This document shows positions 9,049 to 17,493 of a DNA stretch of 40,876 bases, piece by piece. The stretch is from NCBI GenBank assembly GCA_017534115.1, contig JAFWDD010000072.1, forward strand, positions 1 through 40,876, given 5' to 3'. Origin of the DNA: Bacillota bacterium. GTDB taxonomy: Bacteria > Bacillota > Clostridia > Lachnospirales > Anaerotignaceae. Each line of letters opens with the position of its first letter. Position 1 is the first letter of the stretch. A program made the position numbers and the translations under genes. The notes beneath the pieces are model-generated. The model had not been told where the DNA came from. It did no database searches and saw only the letters and a list, made by a program, of their open reading frames with translations.

Positions 9049-10101
9049 TTAAAGCCCTTTGATTTCCTCCATAAGAGCGCTAAGCAATTCCTTTTCAGGA
9101 AGTTTTTTTATAATTTCCCCTTTTTTTATAATGAGTCCCTCGCCTTTACCGCCGCAGATTCCGATATCGGCTTCTTTGGCCTCCCCGGGACCGTTTACAA
9201 CACAGCCCATTACAGCAACCTTTATGGGCTTATCAATATTTTCGATTTCTTTTTCAACTTTTTCCGCCAGTGATATTAAATCTATCCGGGTCCTTCCGCA
9301 TGTGGGACATGAGATCAGCTCCGCGCCGAAGTTTCTTATACCTGCTGCTTTAAGAATGCTTTTTGCCGCACGTATTTCATCCAACGGATCTCCTGTGAGC
9401 GAAACCCTTATTGTATCGCCGATGCCCATCATAAGCAGTGTGCCGATTCCTACGGATGACTTTATTACTCCGTTATATGGTGTGCCTGATTCCGTAACAC
9501 CTATATGAAGCGGGTAATCCGTCATATCCGAAAGCATGCTGTATGCCTTGACCGTCATGGGAACACTGGATGTTTTTACGGAAATCACGATATTTTCAAA
9601 ATTCAGTTTCTCCAGAATCGAAACCTCTTTCAACGCGCTTTGAACAAGAGATTTTTCCGATACTCCGTACTTTTCCAAAAGTTCTTTTTCAAGAGAACCT
9701 GCATTTACTCCTATCCTTATGGGAATATTCATATCTTTAGCCATGTTTACCACAGCTTTCACTTTTTCCTCTGAACCAATATTCCCGGGATTTATTCTTA
9801 TTTTATCCACGCCGTTTTCCATTGAGGCGAGAGCAAGTTTATAATCAAAATGAATATCTGCTACAAGAGGTATGCTTATCTGACTCTTTATTTTTTTTAA
9901 CGCGGAAGCCGCTTCCATATCCGGAACGGCAACACGTATAATCTCACAGCCTTTTTGCTCAAGCTTTTTAATCTGGTTTACAGTTTCGGAAACATTCCTT
10001 GTATCTGTATTGCACATGGACTGAATAGCGACAGGATTGTCTCCGCCAATCTTTACTCCGCCTATATCCACAGTCCTTGTTTTTTTTCTTAAAAAATCCA
10101 T
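9049..10101 (-). CDS. ispG: 4-hydroxy-3-methylbut-2-enyl diphosphate synthase IspG
   Basis: Iron-sulfur enzyme of the MEP pathway that turns methylerythritol cyclodiphosphate into HMBPP. 350 aa from the ATG at 10101; a TTG one codon earlier is also possible, since an AGGA site suits either. The TIM-barrel start RTVDIGGVKIGG is visible. The cluster ligands are the two cysteines of SCPTCGRTR and the one in MGCVVNGPGEA. It sits between rseP and polC, close to dxr of the same pathway; Bacillus subtilis has proS in that slot. Confidence 0.97.
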   Translation of the reverse strand: MDFLRKKTRTVDIGGVKIGGDNPVAIQSMCNTDTRNVSETVNQIKKLEQKGCEIIRVAVPDMEAASALKKIKSQISIPLVADIHFDYKLALASMENGVDKIRINPGNIGSEEKVKAVVNMAKDMNIPIRIGVNAGSLEKELLEKYGVSEKSLVQSALKEVSILEKLNFENIVISVKTSSVPMTVKAYSMLSDMTDYPLHIGVTESGTPYNGVIKSSVGIGTLLMMGIGDTIRVSLTGDPLDEIRAAKSILKAAGIRNFGAELISCPTCGRTRIDLISLAEKVEKEIENIDKPIKVAVMGCVVNGPGEAKEADIGICGGKGEGLIIKKGEIIKKLPEKELLSALMEEIKGL

Positions 10102-10112
10102 CAAATCACATC

Positions 10113-11204
10113 CTAAACCAGCTTGGTTATATCCTTAAAGGCAATAAAAATTGTGAGCGCGAATATAAACACAAAAAATATAAACTGAAGTATGCCTTCC
10201 TTCTCGGCATCCAACGCCTTTCCTCTTATTGCTTCTATTATGCACAAAAGTATCCTTCCGCCGTCCAGAGCAGGTATTGGAATCAAGTTTATCACACCTA
10301 AGTTTGCGCTCAGTAACGCCGCTATATAGAGAACATTTTCTATGGCGGCCTTTGCGCTGACAGTCATTCCGGCTTCATATGAATCGCCGATTACCTTAAC
10401 AATTCCAACAGGCCCGGATAAATCGTCAATAGTATATTTCTTTGTGAAGAGGCCTCCGATTCCCGAGAGGGTCATTCTTATAAAGTAAAATGTTTCGTGG
10501 CCGCTGTGCTTTAATGTTTCCCCAAATCCGGCTTTTGTATATCCATCTGTTTCTTTACTGAAAACACCTGTTTTGAATGCGGAAGAAAAACCGATTAAAT
10601 ATCTGTCGGCTTCCTCTGAATACTTTGGTGTTATCTCAAAAAAATACTTTTCTCCGTCACGCTCAACCATTACGTCTACCGGATTTGTGCCGTTTCCTTC
10701 CATGGCCGCGGCAATATCCTCGTACATATGAATTCTTTTTCCGTTTACGGAAATTATTCTATCTCCGGGAAGGATTCCGGCTTCTTCCGCACCGTATCCG
10801 GGAGTTACGGCAGCAATTTCGGTGGATACAAAACCTTCCATACCTAAAACCGCCGTCACAAGAACGAATGCTATGATAAAATTCATAACCGGACCGGCAA
10901 GGAGTATCTGTATTCTCTGCCATACGGTTTTTGACATGAAATCTCTTGGCGTTCTATCACCATCAAGCTCTCCCAGCATTTTGCAGTATCCGCCGAGAGG
11001 AATAGCACGCAGAGAATAAAGAGTTTCTCCTTTTTGTCTGCTGACTATTGCAGGCCCCATACCTATGGAAAACTCCTCTATCATAACATCCTTTTTCCTC
11101 GCAACAAAAAAATGCCCCCATTCGTGGCCTGTTACAAGAATGCCAAAAACTATAACGGCTATAATTATAGAAAGAAGTGGATTACCCATGAAAAAACCGT
11201 TCAT
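10113..11204 (-). CDS. rseP: RIP metalloprotease RseP (site-2 protease family)
   Basis: Membrane zinc protease that cleaves transmembrane substrates such as anti-sigma factors and signal-peptide remnants. 363 aa. The zinc motif HEWGH is at residues 27-31 in the first membrane helix. A periplasmic-type PDZ domain follows, with GILPGDRIISVNGKRI near residues 143-158. The second active-site motif NLIPIPALDGGRI is near the C-terminus. Start ATG has an AGAGGTG site 10 bp after the dxr stop. The substrate in this organism cannot be read from the sequence. Confidence 0.96.
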   Translation of the reverse strand: MNGFFMGNPLLSIIIAVIVFGILVTGHEWGHFFVARKKDVMIEEFSIGMGPAIVSRQKGETLYSLRAIPLGGYCKMLGELDGDRTPRDFMSKTVWQRIQILLAGPVMNFIIAFVLVTAVLGMEGFVSTEIAAVTPGYGAEEAGILPGDRIISVNGKRIHMYEDIAAAMEGNGTNPVDVMVERDGEKYFFEITPKYSEEADRYLIGFSSAFKTGVFSKETDGYTKAGFGETLKHSGHETFYFIRMTLSGIGGLFTKKYTIDDLSGPVGIVKVIGDSYEAGMTVSAKAAIENVLYIAALLSANLGVINLIPIPALDGGRILLCIIEAIRGKALDAEKEGILQFIFFVFIFALTIFIAFKDITKLV

Positions 11205-11214
11205 AAAGTCACCT

Positions 11215-12372
11215 CTAAGCTTTTATTATTGATTCGGCATAGGCTTTGGCCCATTTGTCCGCCTCAATAACATCCTCCAATTCATAATCTGATATAACAT
11301 TATATGCATTCATAGTTTGTTCTATAATTTCAGGGATTTCTATAAATTTTAACTTGCCTTCAAGAAACTTGTATACAGCTTTTTCGTTTGCGCCATTCAT
11401 AACAGCAGGCATTGTTCCTCCTGTTTCGATTGCTCTGTAAGCCAGTTTAAGGCATTTAAATGTATCAAAATCCGGTTTTTCGAATGTAAGATTGTTTTTC
11501 TCAAATAAATTCAGCCTTTCAAAATTGTTTTCCATTCTGAAAGGATATGTAAGTGCGTAGGAAATAGGAATTCTCATATCCGGCATACCCATCTGGGCTA
11601 TTATGGAATTGTCCTCAAATTCCACAGCTGAATGAACAATGCTCTGAGGATGCACAACGATTTCTATATCCTTCACAGGCACGTCAAAAAGCCATCTTGC
11701 TTCTATAAGTTCCAGTCCTTTATTCATCAGTGTCGCAGAATCTATTGTAATCTTTTTGCCCATGGACCATGTTGGATGACTGAGAGCATCCGCAACAGTA
11801 ACATTTTTAAGATACTCTAAATTCTTTCCTCTGAAAGGTCCGCCTGAAGCGGTTAAAATAATCTTTTTTATCTTATTTTCCTTATTTCCCTGAAGACATT
11901 GGAAAATAGCGGAATGCTCGCTGTCCAGAGGATATATTTTTATACCTTTTTCTCTTGCTGTATCCATTATAAGCTGTCCTGCGGAAACAAGGGTCTCTTT
12001 GTTTGCGAGTGCAAGATCCTTTCCCGCGTTAATAGCTTCAAACGCAGGTCTTATGCCTGAATTTCCTACAACAGAAAGTATAACCGTATTTACCTCGTCG
12101 CATACGGCAGCTTCCAAAAGTCCGTCAACACCGGAGACTATTTTGGTTTTGCTTCCTGCAAGTCTCTTTTTTAAAATTTCGCATTTTTCTTCGTTCACAA
12201 CTGCCGCGATTCTGGGCTTAAACTCCAGAATCTGTTCATATAAAAGCTCTATATTTTCATTGGCGGCAAGAGAAATAACCTCCATACCGCCAATTTTTCT
12301 TACTACATCTAAACTTTGCGTACCTATGGATCCGGTGGAACCGATAACCGCAAGTTTTTTCACCTTATACAT
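11215..12372 (-). CDS. dxr: 1-deoxy-D-xylulose 5-phosphate reductoisomerase
   Basis: Second enzyme of the MEP pathway: NADPH-dependent rearrangement and reduction of DXP to MEP. 385 aa. The NADPH-binding GSTGSIG is at residues 11-17. Metal and substrate segments are LDSEHSAIFQ and GLELIEARWLF, and NGANEKAVYKF is near the C-terminus. Its ribosome binding site (GGAGGTAT) contains the cdsA stop codon, so the two genes are tightly coupled. Together with ispG and uppS it forms an isoprenoid/lipid-carrier supply group. Confidence 0.97.
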   Translation of the reverse strand: MYKVKKLAVIGSTGSIGTQSLDVVRKIGGMEVISLAANENIELLYEQILEFKPRIAAVVNEEKCEILKKRLAGSKTKIVSGVDGLLEAAVCDEVNTVILSVVGNSGIRPAFEAINAGKDLALANKETLVSAGQLIMDTAREKGIKIYPLDSEHSAIFQCLQGNKENKIKKIILTASGGPFRGKNLEYLKNVTVADALSHPTWSMGKKITIDSATLMNKGLELIEARWLFDVPVKDIEIVVHPQSIVHSAVEFEDNSIIAQMGMPDMRIPISYALTYPFRMENNFERLNLFEKNNLTFEKPDFDTFKCLKLAYRAIETGGTMPAVMNGANEKAVYKFLEGKLKFIEIPEIIEQTMNAYNVISDYELEDVIEADKWAKAYAESIIKA

Positions 12373-12373
12373 C

Positions 12374-13186
12374 TTATACCTCCAGCATTAAGAGCATAAC
12401 ATAATATACCGCAGGAGCTGTTAAAAGTATGCTGTCGAATCTGTCCAGAACTCCTCCGTGTCCGGGGATAAGGTTTCCATAATCCTTAATTCCCATATTT
12501 CTTTTTATAGATGAAGCCGCAAGGTCTCCAATCTGAGCCAGTATTGAGCCTACCAGACCTATAATGGGATAAATATATATTCCTCTTAATGTACCGAAAT
12601 CGAAGAATTTATATATTATAAGTCCGTAAATCAGAGAAATAACAACTGTTGCCGCTATTCCGCCTATTGAGCCTTCAACAGTCTTCTTAGGGCTCAGGGA
12701 TGGAATCAGCTTAGTCCGTCCGTATTTGGTACCCACAAGATAAGCTCCGCTGTCGCTTCCCCACGCGCAAATGAATATAAGCCATACAAAATACTTACCA
12801 TAATTGAAGTTTCTGATAAGGTCTATGTGGGTAATTATGAAACAAACATAGAAGAACCCGAAAAAGGTCATCATTGTATCATTTACAGTGTTTGTTTTAT
12901 GGAATATAACCGAATATATCAGAAGCACCACTATAAATACCGATATGAATACATTAAGGTAATTCACCGTATTAACAATAGTACCGCTGTATATTACAAA
13001 AAATATGGCAAATATATACCCGATAAAATGTATTGCCTTATTCTTTTTTGAAACCGCATTATAAAATTCATACATACCTATAAGAGATATTGCCAAAATA
13101 AGAGCTTTCAGCGCATATCCGCCAAAGGCAACGCAAACGATTACCAAAGGCAGACCAACTGCACTGGCTATCAATCTCGTTCTCAT
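12374..13186 (-). CDS. cdsA: Phosphatidate cytidylyltransferase CdsA
   Basis: Integral membrane enzyme that makes CDP-diacylglycerol from phosphatidic acid and CTP, the entry point to phospholipids. 270 aa with about eight hydrophobic helices. The CTP-transferase signature is near the C-terminus, running from GSILAQIGDLAASS through NLIPGHGGVLDRFDS; SPKKTVEGSIGG precedes it. One base separates its stop from the dxr start. Downstream of uppS, as in most bacteria. Confidence 0.96.
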   Translation of the reverse strand: MRTRLIASAVGLPLVIVCVAFGGYALKALILAISLIGMYEFYNAVSKKNKAIHFIGYIFAIFFVIYSGTIVNTVNYLNVFISVFIVVLLIYSVIFHKTNTVNDTMMTFFGFFYVCFIITHIDLIRNFNYGKYFVWLIFICAWGSDSGAYLVGTKYGRTKLIPSLSPKKTVEGSIGGIAATVVISLIYGLIIYKFFDFGTLRGIYIYPIIGLVGSILAQIGDLAASSIKRNMGIKDYGNLIPGHGGVLDRFDSILLTAPAVYYVMLLMLEV

Positions 13187-13206
13187 AATGTAAAAACCCC
13201 TTCAAA

Positions 13207-13944
13207 CTACTTCCCGCCAAAACGTCTGTCTCTCTTCTGGTATTTTTCTATACAGTCAATAAGATCCTCTTTTTTGACGTCCGGCCAGAGCTTATCCGTA
13301 AACATAAACTCCGAATATGCCGACTGCCATAAAAGGAAATTACTTATTCTCTCTTCGCCGCCGGTTCTTATAACAAGATCCGGATCGGGATAGCCTTTTG
13401 TATCAAGATAATTATTAAAATTTTCCTCATTTATATCATCTTCAGAGATTAATCCGGCCTTCAGATCAGCATTCATTTTTCTGATTCCCCGCATAATCTC
13501 ATCTCTTCCACCGTAATTAAGCGCTATATGGAGCTGCATACCTGTTTTGTCCTTGGTTATATCAGTAAGTTCTTTTATCTTTTCCTGTATATCCTTGTCC
13601 AGCAGGGTTATGTCTCCGATTGCGTTCATCTTTATGTTCTGTTTTCCTTTACGTTTTATATAAAAATCCAGATAATACCGCAGCAAATTCATTATGGCGC
13701 CGACTTCGTGCTGAGTTCTTTTCCAGTTCTCTGTGGAAAAAGCATATACAGTCATGTGCTTTAAGCCAATTTCGTCTCCAAATTCGGAAATAATGTCCAA
13801 AGTATCGGAGCCTTTTTTATGACCCAGCTCTTTGGGCATAAATCTTGATTTTGCCCATCTTCTGTTGCCGTCCATAATAATAGCGATATGCTCCGGAAGG
13901 TTTTTCAAATCCAATCTATCGGTATTTATCTTTGAATTACTCAT
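13207..13944 (-). CDS. uppS: Undecaprenyl diphosphate synthase (cis-prenyltransferase)
   Basis: Condenses isopentenyl diphosphate units into the C55 lipid carrier for peptidoglycan. 245 aa from the chosen ATG at 13944. An ATG 12 bp upstream overlaps the GGAGGT site, so the later start is preferred. The catalytic Asp25 lies in IIMDGNRRWA, and the C-terminal substrate motif is DLVIRTGGEERISNFLLWQ. It is followed by cdsA, dxr and rseP, a common envelope-precursor order. Confidence 0.97.
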   Translation of the reverse strand: MSNSKINTDRLDLKNLPEHIAIIMDGNRRWAKSRFMPKELGHKKGSDTLDIISEFGDEIGLKHMTVYAFSTENWKRTQHEVGAIMNLLRYYLDFYIKRKGKQNIKMNAIGDITLLDKDIQEKIKELTDITKDKTGMQLHIALNYGGRDEIMRGIRKMNADLKAGLISEDDINEENFNNYLDTKGYPDPDLVIRTGGEERISNFLLWQSAYSEFMFTDKLWPDVKKEDLIDCIEKYQKRDRRFGGK

Positions 13945-14001
13945 TAATACCTCCATTGCGTCCGGAAAATTTGAATTTCACAGACATATTAATTTAATTG
14001 C

Positions 14002-14037
14002 TGCCGCAGGGATACAAATAAATTTAAACCTGCGGCA
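14002..14037. other. Intergenic hairpin between frr and uppS
   Basis: A perfect 9-bp stem, TGCCGCAGG (14002-14010) with CCTGCGGCA (14029-14037), encloses an 18-nt AT-rich loop. Neither side has a proper T-run. It may be a weak attenuator or an mRNA processing/stability site inside the operon. Confidence 0.5.
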
Positions 14038-14053
14038 ACATGATTTTTCCGGA

Positions 14054-14608
14054 TTAAACTGCAAGAATATCCTGTGTTTTAGCTTCGATTTTCTTATCGA
14101 TTTCGCTGATATATTTATCTGTAAGCTTCTGAATCTTGTCTTCTGTATCCTTCAGATCGTCTTCGGTGATTTCATGAGCTTTTTCAGCCTTCTTTGCATC
14201 GTCCATTGCATCTCTTCTGATGTTTCTGATGGCAACTTTGCATTCCTCGCCTTTTTTCTTAACTGTCTTTGTGATCTCTTTTCTTCTTTCCTCTGTAAGT
14301 TCGGGGAAAACAAGACGGATAACGTTACCATCGTTAGAAGGGTTAATGCCTATGTTAGCCATATTGATAGCTTTTTCGATTTCCTTAAGCATTTTCTTTT
14401 CCCAAGGCTGAATCTGAATAAGTCTGGGCTCGGGAACAGTTATATTTCCCACCTGGTTCAAAGGAGTATCAACTCCCCAGTAATCTACTGTGATTTTGTC
14501 AAGAACGTGGGGATTTGCTCTTCCTGCACGGATTGTATTATATTCCTCGTCAAGAGCTGCCAATGATTTGATCATTTTTGATTCATAATATTCTATTTCT
14601 TTTGACAT
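14054..14608 (-). CDS. frr: Ribosome recycling factor
   Basis: Splits post-termination 70S ribosomes together with EF-G. 184 aa, the usual length. Family features are the N-terminal IRAGRANPHVLDKITVDYWG stretch near residues 26-45, the LIQIQPWEKK turn, and the charged coiled-coil-like C-terminal half. The ATG has a perfect AAGGAGG site. It is 20 bp downstream of pyrH, the universal pyrH-frr pair. Confidence 0.98.
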   Translation of the reverse strand: MSKEIEYYESKMIKSLAALDEEYNTIRAGRANPHVLDKITVDYWGVDTPLNQVGNITVPEPRLIQIQPWEKKMLKEIEKAINMANIGINPSNDGNVIRLVFPELTEERRKEITKTVKKKGEECKVAIRNIRRDAMDDAKKAEKAHEITEDDLKDTEDKIQKLTDKYISEIDKKIEAKTQDILAV

Positions 14609-14628
14609 TTTATATCCTCCTTTTACTT

Positions 14629-15333
14629 TTAAACAGTTACCTTGGTACCTATTTTATCGCCCTTTGCCGCTCTGACTATACCGTCTTTTTCAGTAAGACC
14701 GAAAATAACAAGAGGTATTTTTTCGGAAGCGCAGAGGCTTGCTGCCGCAATATCTATAACACCAAGATTTTTCTTTACTATGTCTATACACTTTATTTCA
14801 TCAAATTTCTTTGCGTTGGGGTTTTTATCAGGATCATCGTCATAAACGCCGTCTATATTCTTGGCGTAAAGTACGCAATCACATTCCAACTCAGCGGCTC
14901 TCAAAGCTGTAATCGTATCTGTTGAAAAATAAGGATGTCCCAGACCGCAGGCAAATATAAGTATTCTGCCATTTGTGAAATGCTCAAGAGCTTTTTCCTT
15001 TGAAAACATTTCCGTTACATTGCCTATGGCATAAGGAGTCTGGACTATAGCCTCGAATCCTGACTGACGGAACATATCCGCAACATATACCGCGTTAATT
15101 ACAGTTGCGAGCATTCCTATCTGGTCGGCTTTTACTCTGTCCATATTGGAATCGGCGCTTCTGCCTCTCCAAATATTTCCTCCGCCTATAACAAGGCCGA
15201 CCTGAGTGCCTTCCGACACAAGATTTTTTACCTGACCAATGATTTCTTTGATCACATCATCCTGAAACTCTACGCTTTTTCCCGTCTTTCCAATAGCTTC
15301 GCCGCTTAATTTAAGGATTATCCTTTTGTACAT
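14629..15333 (-). CDS. pyrH: UMP kinase
   Basis: Phosphorylates UMP to UDP with ATP; a hexameric amino-acid-kinase-fold enzyme specific to bacteria and archaea. 234 aa. The N-terminal KLSGEA is at residues 8-13, the GLVIGGGNIWRG phosphate loop near residues 46-57, and DNIDGVYDDDPDKNPNAKKF is recognisable as the YAKNIDGVYDDDP nucleotide segment. Start ATG follows an AAGGGG site. It has its own candidate promoter downstream of the tsf terminator, so it begins a new transcription unit. Confidence 0.97.
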   Translation of the reverse strand: MYKRIILKLSGEAIGKTGKSVEFQDDVIKEIIGQVKNLVSEGTQVGLVIGGGNIWRGRSADSNMDRVKADQIGMLATVINAVYVADMFRQSGFEAIVQTPYAIGNVTEMFSKEKALEHFTNGRILIFACGLGHPYFSTDTITALRAAELECDCVLYAKNIDGVYDDDPDKNPNAKKFDEIKCIDIVKKNLGVIDIAAASLCASEKIPLVIFGLTEKDGIVRAAKGDKIGTKVTV

Positions 15334-15357
15334 AAAAAATCCCCTTCCAAATAATGT

Positions 15358-15386
15358 ATCATAAAACCATTACAATTTTCTCACAA
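15358..15386 (-). promoter_or_regulatory. Candidate sigma-A promoter of pyrH and following genes
   Basis: On the minus strand, TTGTGA (15381-15386), 17 bp, TATGAT (15358-15363). It lies between the tsf terminator and pyrH. It would drive pyrH-frr-uppS-cdsA and probably onward. Confidence 0.6.
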
Positions 15387-15426
15387 TTATATTAATAATT
15401 TTCGAAAGAATTTAATTTAAACCCAA

Positions 15427-15456
15427 AAAGGAAACCCATATCCCAGAGTTTCCTTT
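15427..15456 (-). terminator. Terminator after tsf
   Basis: Nine-bp stem, AAAGGAAAC (15427-15435) with GTTTCCTTT (15448-15456), and a 12-nt loop. On the minus strand the stem runs into a T-run (15429-15425). It lies 22 bp past the tsf stop and separates rpsB-tsf from pyrH. Confidence 0.82.
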
Positions 15457-15478
15457 CTATTATTTCTAAAATATGATT

Positions 15479-16414
15479 TTAGCCGTTAATTGCTTTGTTT
15501 ACTTCGTCAGCAAAGTTTTCATTTCTCTTTTCAATGCCTTCGCCGGTCTCGAAACGAACCATACGTTTAACAGTTATAGGAGCGCCAACTTCTTTGGCAA
15601 CAGAGTCAACATACTGTTTTACTGTCATGTCTCCGTCTTTAACATAAGGCTGTTCAATAAGGCAGAATTCCTTGAGTTCTTTGTTAAGTCTGCCTGTGAT
15701 CATGTTGTTGATAATCTTTTCGGGTTTGTTAGCATTTTTAGGATCGTTCATAGCCTGAGTTTTAAGGATTTCTGTTTCTTTCTCGATAAAATCAGCAGGA
15801 ACATCGTCTTTGGAAATGAATTTAGGATTAAGAGCAGCAATCTGCATAGCTAAGTTTTTGCCTAATTCTATTAAAGCGTCGTCTTCCTTATCGCAGAGAA
15901 GCTCTACCATAACAGCAATTCTTCCGCCACCGTGAATATAGGAAACAAGTTTGCCGCTTCCTGCTTTTTCCATTTTTTCAAAACGTCTGATGCTTAATTT
16001 TTCTCCGATAACAGCGATCTGTCCGCTTAATGCTTCAGCTACTGTCTCGCCGCTTCCGAATTTCCAAGGCTCTGCCATGAATGCATCTATATCAGCTGCT
16101 GCAGATTCCATTGCCTGTTCAGCAACCTTGTCTACATACTCTCTGAAAATAGGGTTTTTTGCAACGAAGTCTGTTTCGCTGTTTACTTCAACAACAACGC
16201 CTTTTTTGTTGTCGTCTGTAATGTAAGCTGCTGCAATACCTTCTGCTGCGATTCTGCCTGCTTTTTTAGCTGCTGCCGCAAGGCCTTTTTCTCTTAAAAA
16301 TTCAATGGCTTTTTCCATGTTGCCATCTGTTTCAACTAAAGCTTCTTTACAAGCTGACATTCCTGCGCCTGTAATTTCTCTGAGTTCCTTAATCATAGCT
16401 GCTGTTACTGCCAT
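15479..16414 (-). CDS. tsf: Translation elongation factor Ts
   Basis: Guanine nucleotide exchange factor for EF-Tu. 311 aa. The N-terminal UBA-like segment has the conserved LREITGAGMSACKEALVE (residues 10-27), then EKAIEFLREKGLAAAAKKAGR. The core contains the conserved NSETDFVAKN motif near residues 78-87. The ATG has a GGAGGT site. It forms the standard rpsB-tsf pair, separated by 112 bp that hold an attenuator-like hairpin. Confidence 0.98.
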   Translation of the reverse strand: MAVTAAMIKELREITGAGMSACKEALVETDGNMEKAIEFLREKGLAAAAKKAGRIAAEGIAAAYITDDNKKGVVVEVNSETDFVAKNPIFREYVDKVAEQAMESAAADIDAFMAEPWKFGSGETVAEALSGQIAVIGEKLSIRRFEKMEKAGSGKLVSYIHGGGRIAVMVELLCDKEDDALIELGKNLAMQIAALNPKFISKDDVPADFIEKETEILKTQAMNDPKNANKPEKIINNMITGRLNKELKEFCLIEQPYVKDGDMTVKQYVDSVAKEVGAPITVKRMVRFETGEGIEKRNENFADEVNKAING

Positions 16415-16479
16415 ATTATTTTACCTCCAATTTTATGTTATTCTTACTCGAAAATCTTTATTTCGGGCGTCTAATAAAG

Positions 16480-16506
16480 GGCTTCAGCCCAAGTCAGACT
16501 GAAGCC
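16480..16506 (-). terminator. Attenuator-like hairpin between rpsB and tsf
   Basis: Eight-bp stem, GGCTTCAG (16480-16487) with CTGAAGCC (16499-16506), 11-nt loop, followed on the minus strand by CTTTATT. It begins 20 bp past the rpsB stop. The poor T-run suggests partial termination or processing, which would lower tsf relative to rpsB. Confidence 0.55.
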
Positions 16507-16526
16507 ACGTTAATCCGTTTATTAAA

Positions 16527-17264
16527 TTATTCTGCTGCTGCTTCAGCCTCAGCTTCGGGAGCTGCTTCTTCGCCAAACTGTTCGCCCTGACGGGATTCGA
16601 TAACTGCGTCTGCTACTTTTGAAGCAATAAGTTTTACGGCTCTGATAGCATCGTCGTTTCCGGGAATTACATAATCGATTTCGTCGGGATCGCAGTTTGT
16701 ATCAACGATAGCAACAATAGGGATACCTAATGTATGAGCTTCCTGAATAGCGATTCTTTCTTTTCTGGAGTCAACTACGAACATAACGTCGGGGATTCTT
16801 TTCATTTCTTTGATGCCGCCGAGGTTCTTGTCGAGTTTTTCTTTTTCATGCATTAAAGATGCAACTTCTTTTTTGGGAAGAACTTCCATTGTTCCGTCTT
16901 CTACCATTTTTTCAAGCTCTTTAAGTCTTGCGATTCTTGTTTTGATGGTTTCGAAGTTTGTAAGCATTCCGCCTAACCATCTCTGATTTACATAGTACAT
17001 TCCGCATCTTTCAGCTTCTTCTCTGATAGATTCTTGAGCCTGTTTCTTTGTTCCTACAAAAAGAATTTCGCCGCCGTCAGCAATAATATCTCCGATTACA
17101 GCGTAAGCTTCATCGATTTTCTTTACTGTTTTCTGAAGGTCGATAATGTAGATACCGTTTCTTTCTGCGAAAATATATTCGCTCATTTTAGGGTTCCATC
17201 TTCTTGTCTGATGTCCGAAATGTACACCTGCTTCTAAAAGCTGTTTCATTGAAATAACACTCAT
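16527..17264 (-). CDS. rpsB: 30S ribosomal protein S2
   Basis: Small-subunit protein S2, 245 aa. Family signatures are the N-terminal [19 protein letters not shown] (residues 9-27), [13 protein letters not shown] near residues 94-106, and [15 protein letters not shown] with [14 protein letters not shown] in the C-terminal half. The tail is Ala/Glu-rich. The ATG has an AAGGAGG site. It has its own strong promoter and a structured leader of about 135 nt, so feedback control by S2 or another factor is plausible. Confidence 0.98.
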   Translation of the reverse strand: MSVISMKQLLEAGVHFGHQTRRWNPKMSEYIFAERNGIYIIDLQKTVKKIDEAYAVIGDIIADGGEILFVGTKKQAQESIREEAERCGMYYVNQRWLGGMLTNFETIKTRIARLKELEKMVEDGTMEVLPKKEVASLMHEKEKLDKNLGGIKEMKRIPDVMFVVDSRKERIAIQEAHTLGIPIVAIVDTNCDPDEIDYVIPGNDDAIRAVKLIASKVADAVIESRQGEQFGEEAAPEAEAEAAAE

Positions 17265-17400
17265 TTTTTTATTCCTCCTTTGGTTTTTCCTCCGCTAAAC
17301 CTCCGCTCCGGGGACCGTCAGGTTCATGAAAAAGCCCGAATATTCGAAATTTTTCTACCTGCGGCACCTCCCGTCGTTTGGCCTGGCGTGTGTTTTTCGC
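17265..17400 (-). promoter_or_regulatory. Structured 5' leader of rpsB
   Basis: The leader RNA can fold into a long stepped stem. CCG (17315-17317) pairs with CGG (17362-17364), AGGT (17320-17323) with ACCT (17357-17360), and GAAAAA (17328-17333) with TTTTTC (17350-17355). A self-complementary CGAA/TTCG tip lies inside. No T-run follows the hairpin, so this looks like a translational or stability element rather than a terminator. I cannot name an RNA family. Confidence 0.5.
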
Positions 17401-17405
17401 TAAAT

Positions 17406-17434
17406 ATTGTATCATACAAATTTATCTATTACAA
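17406..17434 (-). promoter_or_regulatory. Sigma-A promoter of rpsB-tsf
   Basis: On the minus strand, TTGTAA (17429-17434), 17 bp, TACAAT (17406-17411). It lies between the topA stop and the rpsB leader; transcription should start near 17400. Confidence 0.8.
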
Positions 17435-17493
17435 GCATTATTTATACTTTTTGAATAAAAATGGAATTCGTTTTCGAAATATATAAAAATATA

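Noticed and set aside
9059-9508. 149-aa open frame on the plus strand
   Set aside because: Antisense shadow of ispG, rich in Ser, Pro and Ile as expected from its reverse complement.
13832-14566. 244-aa open frame on the plus strand
   Set aside because: It lies antisense over uppS and frr, both of which have strong family motifs and good ribosome binding sites. It has no ribosome binding site or recognisable domain.
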